In this document: piece by piece, positions 10,147-17,744 of the stretch
Numbering within the stretch: the first letter of the stretch is position 1
Layout of the letters: each line of letters opens with the position of its first letter
Assembly: GCF_003628125.1 (NCBI RefSeq)
Contig: NZ_RBZU01000015.1
Span: 1-64,000 of the forward strand
Length of the DNA stretch: 64,000 bases
From: Pararobbsia silviterrae
Lineage (GTDB): Bacteria; Pseudomonadota; Gammaproteobacteria; Burkholderiales; Burkholderiaceae
Direction of reading: 5' to 3'
Made by a program: the position numbers and the translations under genes
Notes under the pieces: generated by a model
Database searches by the model: none
What the model was told of the DNA's origin: nothing
Seen by the model: the letters and a program-made list of their open reading frames with translations, nothing else

Positions 10147-10662
10147 ATGACTTCCGATATCAATCCCCACGCAAGCCTCGACGATTCCGCCGACGCCGAC
10201 GTTGTTCACGAAGACCGTCTCTGGCGCGACAAGGGATGGACATGCCGTGTCATCAAGAACGAAGACGATGACGGCTGGGCTGTCGAGATGACGCAGGACG
10301 GCGAGGCCGAACCCGCGCTCGTGGGTCCCTGGACGATGGGACGCGACAAAAAAAATCCCAAGCCGCTCGACGTCTCTGCGTTCAATACGCTCGTCAAGAC
10401 GGCATCCGAAGTGCTTCGCCGGCATGAACAGCAACTGCATGCGACGTTGCACAAGCAAGTCTGGGTCGACACGGCCAACGATCGAATCAGCGTGACGCTC
10501 GATATCGTGCCCGACGAAGACGATCCCCATGCGATGCTCGCCGCCGAAAGCGCGGACGGCGAACCGCTCGCGCGAATTCGCGTGACGCCTGCTTTCAAGC
10601 TCAATGCACGCAGCGCGGCACAGTGGATCGAAAGCGAGTATGCGAAGCCGAGCGGGTCCTGA
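10147..10662 (+). CDS. Conserved acidic hypothetical protein
   Basis: A 171-aa soluble protein that I cannot assign to a functional family. It is acidic at the N-terminus (DDSADADVVHEDRLW), has a compact stretch with several Trp (DKGWTCRVIKNEDDDGWAVE, GPWTMGRDKKNPKP), a helical segment rich in His and Gln (SEVLRRHEQQLHATLHKQ), and a C-terminal half of alternating strand-like residues ending AAQWIESEYAKPSGS. It has no signal peptide or membrane segment. Codon use matches the surroundings, supporting a real gene. No clear Shine-Dalgarno precedes ATG 10147. It is flanked by two convergent or divergent neighbours and appears monocistronic. Confidence 0.75.
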   Translation: MTSDINPHASLDDSADADVVHEDRLWRDKGWTCRVIKNEDDDGWAVEMTQDGEAEPALVGPWTMGRDKKNPKPLDVSAFNTLVKTASEVLRRHEQQLHATLHKQVWVDTANDRISVTLDIVPDEDDPHAMLAAESADGEPLARIRVTPAFKLNARSAAQWIESEYAKPSGS

Positions 10663-10739
10663 ATCGATCGGGTCGATCCAGTCGCTTCGCTCGATGCGCA
10701 TTCGACACGCACATCGGACTTCGCGCGCCGCGGCCTTGT

Positions 10740-11975
10740 CTATGCATGGTCGACTCGAAACCGGATACGGCCGCCGCTCGATATCCATAACGTCACGGCC
10801 GAGATGCCGAGCAGAACAAGCGAGCTGATCAACAGCCCCACAAAGCCATGCACGGGATAGACCCAGCCCGCGACGGCCGATCCGAAGCCCATCCCGCTGT
10901 AAACGAACGACGCCGTCAACGCAAGCGCGATGCCCCGCACGTCGGGCGTGAGTTCGACGATACGGCGTTGCTGCGAGGGCCACACGATGTCCGTCGCAAA
11001 AGCCCAAAGCGTCAGCACGACAAACAACCATCCCATGCGCGCCGGTACGACCCAGAGTAACAGCAGATCGAGCGCGAGCAGGCACATGGCAATCGCCAGC
11101 ATGCCCTCGGCGCTATATCGACGCGCCGCGCGCGTCACGAACAGATTGCCGGTCACGCCCGCGACACCGAGTACGACAAGCGACACCGAGATGAGATGCG
11201 GTCCCGCATGAAACACATCCCGGATGATCGGAGCAATGAACGCATACGTCGCGTACACGCCGGCACCGATGAAAAAGACCACGAGAAACGCGCTGATCGT
11301 GTCGCGTCGCACGAGCAATGATCGTATCGACGTCAACGGCACCCGTTCGCCGAGACTCGTGTTCGGAACGAATCGAGCGATCAACGCAGCCGTCGCGACG
11401 CCCGCGACGGCAACAATCACATAGAGCGCCCTCGGCCCCCAGGTTTGCGCGATCCACGATGAGACCGGGATGCCCACCATGCTCGCGACACTGAGTCCGA
11501 GCACGACCATCGCAATCGCGCTGCCCTGATGTCTGCGCTCGACGAGGCTCGATGCAAGCGCACCGAGCACGGGCGCGATCAGCGCGGCGCCCAAGCCCAT
11601 GATCAGGCGTGCCGCGAGCAGCAGCGCGTAGTTCGGAGCGACCGCAAAAAGCAGCGCCGACGCGCTGAAAACCGAAACACCGAGCAACACTTGCGAGCGC
11701 CGGCGCAGATGCCCGAGCAACACCTGCAGCAAGGGCGCCGCAATCGCGAATGTGATACCGAACACCGAGATCAAATACGCGCTCTGCGAGTCGTGAAGAT
11801 GCCAAGTGCGCGAGATCGGCTCGAGCGCACCGACGACCGACAGCGCGCCCGTCGCCTGCACGAAATAAGCGAGGCTCAGCGTGCGCAGTGCGAGCGCCGT
11901 GCGCGGCTCGATCCTCATATCGTTGTCGTTATGCGCTGACGCTAAGCGGTCGGCGCCCAGTGGTGTCGTGCTCAT
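10740..11975 (-). CDS. MFS efflux transporter (AraJ/DHA1-like)
   Basis: Major facilitator of 411 codons with about 12 hydrophobic segments. It shows the loop 2-3 region (LLGHLRRRSQVLLGVS) and the helix-4/5 stretch LIMGLGAALIAPVLGALASS, typical of DHA1 drug or sugar exporters such as AraJ. ATG 11975 is chosen over the longer frame because GGGAG lies 8 bases upstream and the extra N-terminus is not transporter-like. Substrate unknown. It diverges from the GlxA-type regulator at 12197, a frequent arrangement in which the AraC regulator controls the exporter. Confidence 0.9.
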   Translation of the reverse strand: MSTTPLGADRLASAHNDNDMRIEPRTALALRTLSLAYFVQATGALSVVGALEPISRTWHLHDSQSAYLISVFGITFAIAAPLLQVLLGHLRRRSQVLLGVSVFSASALLFAVAPNYALLLAARLIMGLGAALIAPVLGALASSLVERRHQGSAIAMVVLGLSVASMVGIPVSSWIAQTWGPRALYVIVAVAGVATAALIARFVPNTSLGERVPLTSIRSLLVRRDTISAFLVVFFIGAGVYATYAFIAPIIRDVFHAGPHLISVSLVVLGVAGVTGNLFVTRAARRYSAEGMLAIAMCLLALDLLLLWVVPARMGWLFVVLTLWAFATDIVWPSQQRRIVELTPDVRGIALALTASFVYSGMGFGSAVAGWVYPVHGFVGLLISSLVLLGISAVTLWISSGGRIRFRVDHA

Positions 11976-12136
11976 GATGTCGCTCCCGAGAGCCTCTGTG
12001 ATGAATCGATGGCACGCATTCTGGTCCGCCGATCTGATGGCGTAAATGACGTATAGGGTTATAATTCGCGCCATTCACGTCGGAGCCTCGCGAATGCTGA
12101 CCGAAGCGGTTCGTCTTGGCTAGGAGATGGCTCGAC

Positions 12137-12178
12137 GCGAGTGCGAGTGCGAGTGCGAGTGCCAGTGCCAGTGCCAGT
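12137..12178. repeat. Hexamer tandem repeat, 4 x GCGAGT + 3 x GCCAGT
   Basis: Seven uninterrupted hexamers end 6 bases before the GAGGAG ribosome-binding site (12185-12190) of the GlxA-type regulator. The tract therefore lies in the leader or promoter. The same frame is open through the repeat from 12116 as (Ala-Ser)n, so a longer start would survive copy-number change. A TATAAT hexamer stands at 12060-12065. The two repeat variants indicate expansion from one mutated unit. Confidence 0.85.
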
Positions 12179-12196
12179 GAATCAGAGGAGCGCGCA

Positions 12197-13189
12197 ATGC
12201 ATCGATTGGGATACCTGCTCAGCGACGGCTTTCAGTTAATGGCGGTTGCGTCGCAAGCTGTATTCGAGGTCGCCAACAAGGTTAACGGCGCACCGTTTTA
12301 CGCGATCGAGAACTTCTCCGTCGCGGGCGGGGAAGTGCGTTCATCGCTGGGCATGTCGGCGATGACGCGCTCGATCGGCACGCGCTCGCGGATCGACACA
12401 TGGATCGTCGTGGGCGGGTTTTCGCCGATCAACGCGCCGCCTCCGGCGGACCTTGTCGCATTCCTGCGTCAGCGCGGTGTTCGTGCGCGGCGGATCGCGG
12501 CGATCTGCACCGGCGCTTTCGCGCTTGCCGAGGCCGGACTGCTCGACGGACGGCGCGCGACGACGCATTGGGACTACGCGAAGCTCCTGCAAACGCACCA
12601 TCCGAGGATTCAGGTCGAAGCCGATCGCATTCACATCGCTGACGGTCCGATCTGGACATCGGCCGGGATGACGGCCGGCCTCGATCTCGCGCTCGCCATG
12701 GTCGAAACCGATCTGGGAGCAGACGTCGCTCGCTCGGTCGCGCATCAGTTGGTCATGCATCAACGGCGGTCGGGCGGACAGTCGCAACATTCCGAACTCC
12801 TCGACCTTGCGCCGAAGACCGATCGGATCCAGAACGCGCTGAACTATGCGCAGCAGAATCTGCGGGGTTCCCTAACGGTCGACGCGCTCGCCGAGGCCGT
12901 CAATATGAGTCCGCGCCAATTCAGCCGCGTATTTACCGAAGAGACCGGACAATCGCCGGCCAAAGCCATCGAAAACCTGCGGCTCGAGGCCGCGCGACTC
13001 ATGATCGAGCAGAGCCGACACTCGCTCGACGTCGTCGCGGTCGAAACAGGCTTCAGGGATCGCCGGCACATGCGCGAAGTTTTTATGCGCCGATTCGGCG
13101 TGCCGCCGCAGACAATACGCCGCGAGGTTCGTCATCCGTCCGCGGCGCGCGCGGACGGCCCATCGTCCGAATCACGCATCGGCGCGTGA
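12197..13189 (+). CDS. GlxA-type AraC regulator with DJ-1/PfpI domain
   Basis: Regulator of 330 aa. Residues about 1-190 form a DJ-1/PfpI amidase-like domain (LGYLLSDGFQLMAVASQAVF, RIAAICTGAFALAEAGLLDG with the nucleophile-elbow Cys, ATTHWDYAKLL). Residues about 215-320 are two AraC helix-turn-helices (LTVDALAEAVNMSPRQFSRV, VAVETGFRDRRHMREVFMRR). Most such proteins are ligand-sensing activators, not active amidases. ATG 12197 is chosen for GAGGAG six bases upstream; the in-frame ATG at 12116 would add an Ala-Ser repeat. The 3' end overlaps the convergent SDR gene by 18 bp. It probably controls the divergent MFS exporter. Confidence 0.92.
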   Translation: MHRLGYLLSDGFQLMAVASQAVFEVANKVNGAPFYAIENFSVAGGEVRSSLGMSAMTRSIGTRSRIDTWIVVGGFSPINAPPPADLVAFLRQRGVRARRIAAICTGAFALAEAGLLDGRRATTHWDYAKLLQTHHPRIQVEADRIHIADGPIWTSAGMTAGLDLALAMVETDLGADVARSVAHQLVMHQRRSGGQSQHSELLDLAPKTDRIQNALNYAQQNLRGSLTVDALAEAVNMSPRQFSRVFTEETGQSPAKAIENLRLEAARLMIEQSRHSLDVVAVETGFRDRRHMREVFMRRFGVPPQTIRREVRHPSAARADGPSSESRIGA

Positions 13190-13942
13190 CGCGTTGAACA
13201 CCTCGAGCATCTGCGTATTCAAGCCATTGACGAACGCATGCTCGCCCGGTCCCGGGTTGTTGCGGAACGGCTTCGCGATCTCAACGAGCACCTCGTCGAC
13301 ATCCGTCCCCAACACCGCGACCGTTTCATCGATAAACGCATCGAGCGGCATCGCCTGCTCCGCCTCGCGGCTGTTCATCAGATCCGTGCGAACCCACGGC
13401 GGCGCGATCTCGAGAACGCGCACATTCGTGTCCTTGAGCAGGAAGCGCTGCGAAAGCACGTACGAATGCACCGCGGCCTTCGTCGACGAATAGACGGCCG
13501 TCATCGCAAGCGGAACGAATGCGAGCACCGAGCTGTTGTACGCAATCACGGCGTCTCGCTTCGTCTTCAGATGATCGATGAGCGCGGACGTCATGCGGAT
13601 CGGCCCCATGAGGTTCGTCTCGATCGTCGACACCATCAGCGCGTCGTCAATATGACCGGCGGCCTCGTCGGGCAGCATGACCCCCGCGTTGTTGATCAGC
13701 ACGTTGAGGTCCGGATAGTCGGCGACCAGTTGCGCCGCGACCTTCGCAATGCTCGCGGGATCGGTGATATCGAGTTCGATGGCCGCCATGCCGCGATTCG
13801 CCGCGACGACCTCGTCGAGATGGCTGCGCCGGCGGCCGCTGATGATGACCTGGTTGCCGCGCTTGTGAAGCGCCTCGGCGAGTCCGCGGCCGATGCCCGA
13901 ACCGCCGCCCGTGATGAAGATCGTGTTTCCGGTGAGTTTCAT
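13172..13942 (-). CDS. SDR-family oxidoreductase (DltE-like)
   Basis: Short-chain dehydrogenase of 256 aa. Cofactor motif TGGGSGIGRG at about 11-20, NNAG at about 88-91, catalytic Ser in AYNSSVLAF, and YSSTKAA for the Tyr-x-x-x-Lys pair. GRRRSHL after strand 2 suggests NADPH preference. It lies 56 bases downstream of the NTF2-like gene on the same strand, and the two are probably cotranscribed from the palindrome-bearing promoter region at 14511-14589. The C-terminal codons overlap the convergent GlxA-type regulator. The substrate is unknown; such SDR plus NTF2-like pairs usually act in small-molecule detoxification or polyketide-like chemistry, which is inference. Confidence 0.92.
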   Translation of the reverse strand: MKLTGNTIFITGGGSGIGRGLAEALHKRGNQVIISGRRRSHLDEVVAANRGMAAIELDITDPASIAKVAAQLVADYPDLNVLINNAGVMLPDEAAGHIDDALMVSTIETNLMGPIRMTSALIDHLKTKRDAVIAYNSSVLAFVPLAMTAVYSSTKAAVHSYVLSQRFLLKDTNVRVLEIAPPWVRTDLMNSREAEQAMPLDAFIDETVAVLGTDVDEVLVEIAKPFRNNPGPGEHAFVNGLNTQMLEVFNASRADA

Positions 13943-13998
13943 GATCGTGCTCCTGTGGACCGCGTGGGTCCCGATGATCGTGCTGAGGTTGGAGGGAG

Positions 13999-14400
13999 TC
14001 AGGCAGCGAACCGGTCGCCGAACATCGGCAACCCGCTCACGGATTCGGCGCGCGTCGCTTCGTCCTGGAGGACGTCCCAGTGCTCGGCGAGCTTGCCGTC
14101 TTCAAAGCGAACGACGTCGGCCGCGATCCATGCGGCGGGCCGGCCGTTTCCCGAGAAGCGACCATGCGCGATCACGTAGTCGCCTTCGGCGACGATCAGC
14201 TGGTTCTCGTAGCGCAGCGTCTCCGGCAAAGTGCGGACCAGGTCGAACAGGCCTTCGCGTCCGGGCGCGATATGCGCGCTGTGCTGAATGTAGCGATCCG
14301 ACCAGAAGCGCTCGGCCGCGGCGTAGTCGCGTCGATTGAACAGCGTGTCGAACGCTTCGAGCACGCGCGCCTTGTTCTGTTCGGGAGTCGTCTTCGCCAT
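13999..14400 (-). CDS. NTF2-like/SnoaL-like protein
   Basis: Small protein of 133 aa with a cone-shaped NTF2-like fold: NKARVLEAFDTLFNRRDYAAAERFWSD opens the domain, YIQHSAHIAPGREGLFDLV follows, and WDVLQDEATRAES closes it. This pattern is typical of the SnoaL-like polyketide-cyclase or 'predicted SnoaL-like aldol condensation' family. The start ATG 14400 (MAKTTPEQ) is preferred because GAGGG precedes it; an ATG 18 bases upstream lacks a ribosome site. First gene of a likely two-gene operon with the SDR at 13172-13942, divergent from a TetR gene. Confidence 0.85.
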   Translation of the reverse strand: MAKTTPEQNKARVLEAFDTLFNRRDYAAAERFWSDRYIQHSAHIAPGREGLFDLVRTLPETLRYENQLIVAEGDYVIAHGRFSGNGRPAAWIAADVVRFEDGKLAEHWDVLQDEATRAESVSGLPMFGDRFAA

Positions 14401-14510
14401 GATGCCGCCCTCATTCAAAAGATTCGGATCCCGGTTGTTGCGACTTGGATCGTCGCACCTTGGATCGTCGTTTTGCCGCTGCTGCCCGAATCGCCGGAGA
14501 GCAGGCTATA

Positions 14511-14542
14511 CTCAAGACAATGGTGAATGACATTGTCTTGAG
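14511..14542. promoter_or_regulatory. Probable TetR operator 1 (12-bp perfect inverted repeat)
   Basis: CTCAAGACAATG (14511-14522) and its exact reverse complement CATTGTCTTGAG (14531-14542) are separated by 8 bases, between the divergent NTF2-like gene and the TetR gene. Its CAATGGTGA (14518-14526) is shared with the second palindrome 45 bases away. The position overlaps the likely promoter of the NTF2/SDR operon. Confidence 0.75.
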
Positions 14543-14571
14543 TGGATTGTCGGCGCGCCCTTTCGCAATGT

Positions 14572-14589
14572 CAATGGTGATCACCATTG
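14572..14589. promoter_or_regulatory. Probable TetR operator 2 (18-bp perfect palindrome)
   Basis: CAATGGTGATCACCATTG is perfectly symmetric and lies 50 bases before the TetR start at 14640. Its half-site CAATGGTGA also occurs in operator 1. Two sites sharing a half-site in one divergent intergenic region are what an autoregulated TetR repressor controlling both sides would leave. Confidence 0.75.
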
Positions 14590-14639
14590 TATTTTTCGAT
14601 CAATCGCATTGGGTCGACGCGGGCCGGAGAGAGGGACGA

Positions 14640-15275
14640 ATGGGTGTTTCGAGACAACAAGCGGCGGAAAACCGGAGCGCGATCGTGGCCGCGGCGGATA
14701 AGCTGTTTCGCGAGCGCGGGGTCGATGCGGTCGGGCTGGCCGAACTGATGAAAGCGGCGGGCTTCACGCAGGGCGGCTTCTATAACCACTTCAAATCGAA
14801 GGACGCGCTCGTAGCGGCCGTCATGGACAAGGCGCTCACGGAAGGCGGCGCGACCTATGCGTCATTGATCGACAACGCGAAATCGGCGGGCGTCGACCCG
14901 GTCAAGGCGCGCATCGACTGGTATCTGTCGCCTGAGCATCGTGCGGATATCGAGGCCGGCTGTCCGCTGTCGGGCTTTGTCGGCGACGCGCGACGGCTCG
15001 ACGATGTCGCGCGCGGCGCGTATGCCGCCGGTCTCGCGATGAATCTCGCGGACTTCGCGAAGATCATCGACGAGACGCGGGCCGACGGCGCAAACAGCCG
15101 TCAGAAGGCGATCGCCGTGTTCAGTCAGATGGTCGGGACGTTGCTGCTGTCGCGCGCGGTCGCCGACGTGGATCCGAGTTTCGCGGAGGAAATTCTGGAA
15201 GCCGGGCGGCGGGCGTTGGCGGACGGTAGGACGGATACGGAGCCGGGGCATCGGGTAGGCAAAACGACGCGCTGA
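14640..15275 (+). CDS. TetR-family repressor
   Basis: TetR regulator of 211 aa. The N-terminal helix-turn-helix is IVAAADKLFRERGVDAVGLA ... AGFTQGGFYNHFKSKDALVA at about 15-62. The ligand domain contains EAGCPLSGFVGDARRLDD, typical of the TetR group that senses electrophiles or small lipophiles next to SDR genes. ATG 14640 is preferred: GAGAGAGGG precedes it and the protein begins at the usual distance from the HTH, whereas the open frame before it covers the two palindromes. It is divergent from the NTF2-like/SDR operon and probably represses both directions through the palindromes at 14511-14589. Confidence 0.93.
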   Translation: MGVSRQQAAENRSAIVAAADKLFRERGVDAVGLAELMKAAGFTQGGFYNHFKSKDALVAAVMDKALTEGGATYASLIDNAKSAGVDPVKARIDWYLSPEHRADIEAGCPLSGFVGDARRLDDVARGAYAAGLAMNLADFAKIIDETRADGANSRQKAIAVFSQMVGTLLLSRAVADVDPSFAEEILEAGRRALADGRTDTEPGHRVGKTTR

Positions 15276-15342
15276 ACATCAAGGCCGCCGCCCTCGCCAA
15301 CTCGCACGTACAACGATGCGCGTCAAAGCGCGCCCGACATGT

Positions 15343-16548
15343 TCACTCGGCGTCGCGGCGCGCTTCGCCCAGTTCCGGCAATCCCGGGCTATCCGACGCC
15401 CGATAAAGAAGCTGGTCCCGACGTGCCTGTTTGACGAACGGATCCGTCACTTCATAGCGTCCGTGGTCCTTTCGCATGACGAGGTTCGCATCCGACAACG
15501 CAAGCAGCGCTGACTGAACATCCGTCACAGAGACATCGCGTCCCAATGCATGCGAATAGTCGCTCAATGCACGCGCGGAAAACAAACCCTTCGTCGCGTC
15601 CTGCGCCGCGCAGATACGCGAGAACACTTCGCTCGCGAGGCCGCCGAGCTGATCGAGTCGCGCGAGCTCGATATTGCCCGTCGACACCTTCAGCGCGTTG
15701 ACGATGATCGGCAACTGCGTGTCGGCCGGCACGCTCCGATCGGCCGCACGCAACGCCTGGAATGCCTTGATCAACTCTTCCGGCTTGTAACCCAACTGCT
15801 GAAAGGCAGCGAATGCGACCCCGAGCGAAGGCGTCATCTCCTGAAGCTGCGATCGGGACTGATCGAGCATGAACTGAACGTAATCCTCCCCGAGGACCGG
15901 GAAAGGACGCGACTCCGCGCCCTGGAACGCCTGATTTCCGCGAATCACCAGCTCCTGGACCTGTGCCCGATGCGAGCCCGTGCCAATGAAAATGAACCGC
16001 CCGGGTGTGCCAGGGCGCATGTTGACCCGTTCGCGCGCCGCCTTCAACGCAAACAACAGATCGCCGCCTTGCTGGGTACCGAGTGTGTGCTGCACCTCGT
16101 CGACGATCAGCACGACATCGGTACGCACCTGATCGACCAGCTCCGTGATCGCCTCGGCCAGCGTCGTGCCGCCTGGCTTGCCGAGCTTGTCGAGATTCAG
16201 GCCGAATTTGAAGCCGGCGGCCGCCAGCTCGAGATGTGAAATGGCCTTGAGTCGAGACAACAGCGCCGAATGCGGCGCGCCGAGATCTTCGAGTGTCCTG
16301 CGAACCTCCGTGATCAGGAGATCCGCGGGATTCGCCTGCGGCTGAGCCCAAAGATCCGCGTACATCACGATCGCACCGCGACGTTCGAGTTCGGGAATCA
16401 GATCGAACTTCAGGAACGTTGTCTTACCGACCCGCCGCGGCCCAGAAAGGAATAGTCCTGACTGGAGCGTTTGCTCAAGCGCGCCCGGTTGGAGCAACTG
16501 CCGCGCCATGTCACTCGCCAAGACGGTCCGGTGATAGGTCAGGCTCAT
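15343..16548 (-). CDS. Stand-alone AAA-type ATPase with C-terminal winged helix (archaeal-like ATPase family)
   Basis: ATPase of 401 aa. Walker A is FLSGPRRVGKTTF at about 33-45, Walker B is VVLIVDEVQHTLG, and a sensor-1-like IFIGTGSHR follows. The C-terminal part (GLFSARALSDYSHALGRDVSVTDVQSALLALSDANLV ... YEVTDPFVKQ) looks like a winged helix, as in archaeal-type ATPases (Pfam ATPase/AAA_16 class). The function of bacterial members is unclear. It has no cotranscribed partner: the TetR gene is convergent, and the neighbour upstream is a same-strand LysR gene. The start ATG 16548 has no Shine-Dalgarno and is preceded at once by an AT-rich nested palindrome that holds a near-consensus promoter. 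Single-gene mobility or an autoregulated selfish-type module is possible; I cannot prove either. Confidence 0.85.
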   Translation of the reverse strand: MSLTYHRTVLASDMARQLLQPGALEQTLQSGLFLSGPRRVGKTTFLKFDLIPELERRGAIVMYADLWAQPQANPADLLITEVRRTLEDLGAPHSALLSRLKAISHLELAAAGFKFGLNLDKLGKPGGTTLAEAITELVDQVRTDVVLIVDEVQHTLGTQQGGDLLFALKAARERVNMRPGTPGRFIFIGTGSHRAQVQELVIRGNQAFQGAESRPFPVLGEDYVQFMLDQSRSQLQEMTPSLGVAFAAFQQLGYKPEELIKAFQALRAADRSVPADTQLPIIVNALKVSTGNIELARLDQLGGLASEVFSRICAAQDATKGLFSARALSDYSHALGRDVSVTDVQSALLALSDANLVMRKDHGRYEVTDPFVKQARRDQLLYRASDSPGLPELGEARRDAE

Positions 16549-16552
16549 GATC

Positions 16553-16606
16553 TACAGAAAATTATGTGATTGCCATAATTATGGCTATTGCATAATTTTC
16601 TGTAAA
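16553..16606 (-). promoter_or_regulatory. Sigma-70-like promoter embedded in a nested palindromic operator
   Basis: Outer arms TACAGAAAATTATG (16553-16566) and CATAATTTTCTGTA (16591-16604) are exact reverse complements of 14 bp. Centred between them is GCCATAATTATGGC (16572-16585), itself a 14-bp palindrome. On the minus strand TTTACA (16606-16601), 17 bases, then CATAAT (16583-16578) form a near-consensus promoter for the ATPase starting at 16548. One outer arm covers the -35, the centre covers the -10, and the other arm is in the leader. It is strikingly AT-rich for this genome. Confidence 0.75.
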
Positions 16607-16700
16607 GTCTCCATGCCGGCGACCCGGGCGATTGCTGGACAGCGTTCCAAGAGACGCCTGCCCGCGCGTCCATCGCTTTTCGCCCCTCGGTGCCTGCCCA

Positions 16701-17609
16701 TCACCCCCGATCCCACGGCGGCACATCCGAAAACGCATCGGCAAGGAAATCGATCGCCGCACGCACCTTCGCGCTTACATGGCGACGGCTCGGATACAAC
16801 GCGAGCACGTCGATGTCGGGCAAGCGATAGTTCGGCAACACGCGCACGAGTCGGCCCGCGCGAAGGTCGTCGCCGATCAGAAACGTCGGCTGCCAAATGA
16901 TGCCGCGTCCGGCAAGCGCCGCCGCGCGCGCCGTGTCGCCGTTGTTCGTATGCATGACGCACTGCACGCGCACAGGATGCGGCCGGCCTTCGTCGTCGGC
17001 CAGTTGCCACGCGTCTCCGGTCGCCGCGTACGTGTAGCCGATGCAGGGACGCCCGATCAGATCCGCCGGCACGACCGGGTGCCCCCACTGCGTCAGATAC
17101 TCGGGCGACGCGCACAACACGTTTCTCGACGTCGCAAGCTTGCGCGCGGCATGATCGACCGTGCCGGCCCGCGAGATCCGGATCGCAAGATCGAACCCCT
17201 CCTCGACGATGTCGACGACACGATCGATCAGCGCGACTTCGAGCTCGACATCGGGATACCGCGCCATGAATCGCGGCCAAAGCGGCGCCAGATGGAGCAC
17301 GCCGAAACTCACCGGCGCATTGATCCGCAAACGCCCGCGCGGTTCGATCGACGCGCTCGTCAACACCCCCTCGGTCTCCGCGACATCGTCGAGAATCGTC
17401 GTGCATCGCGCATAAAGCGTCTCGCCGCCCTCGGTCAACGACAACCTGCGCGACGTCCGGTTGAGCAAGCGCACGCCAAGATGCGCCTCGAGTTCGTTGA
17501 CGTAGCGCGTCACGTTCGCGGGCGACGTGTCGAGCGCATCGGCCGCGCGCGCGAAACTCCCCCGGTTGACGACCATGACAAAGACCTCGAATGCACGCAG
17601 CCGGTCCAT
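16701..17609 (-). CDS. LysR-family regulator
   Basis: LysR regulator of 302 aa beginning MDRLRAFEVFVMVVNRGSFA, with helix-turn-helix SFARAADALDTSPANVTRYVNELE and a substrate-binding domain from about 90. It belongs to the branch that regulates neighbouring oxidoreductases (PVSFGVLHLAPLWPRFMARY). ATG 17609 has GGAG seven bases upstream. It diverges from an SDR gene at 17745. The 135-base gap holds an inverted repeat and flanking direct repeats that look like its binding region. Confidence 0.93.
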   Translation of the reverse strand: MDRLRAFEVFVMVVNRGSFARAADALDTSPANVTRYVNELEAHLGVRLLNRTSRRLSLTEGGETLYARCTTILDDVAETEGVLTSASIEPRGRLRINAPVSFGVLHLAPLWPRFMARYPDVELEVALIDRVVDIVEEGFDLAIRISRAGTVDHAARKLATSRNVLCASPEYLTQWGHPVVPADLIGRPCIGYTYAATGDAWQLADDEGRPHPVRVQCVMHTNNGDTARAAALAGRGIIWQPTFLIGDDLRAGRLVRVLPNYRLPDIDVLALYPSRRHVSAKVRAAIDFLADAFSDVPPWDRG

Positions 17610-17636
17610 GGAGCACTCCGATCATTTATAAAAACT

Positions 17637-17686
17637 GAATCATACGGTCAGAATCTTGGCCTTTCCGTCTCAAGAAGCGAATCATA
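17637..17686. promoter_or_regulatory. Candidate LysR binding region between the regulator and SDR
   Basis: TCTTG (17654-17658) and CAAGA (17671-17675) form an inverted repeat with a 12-base spacer. It is flanked by two copies of GAATCATA (17637-17644 and 17679-17686) spaced 42 bp, four helical turns. This symmetric arrangement in a divergent LysR intergenic region fits recruitment and activation sites. Confidence 0.5.
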
Positions 17687-17744
17687 AAGTTCACATCACG
17701 GCGCCGGGCATGACGCTCGGCCCACCCCAAACCGGAGATTGAAC

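Noticed and set aside
16547-16900. Short plus-strand open frame through the nested palindrome
   Set aside because: It encodes no recognisable domain and overlaps the operator and an antisense LysR gene.
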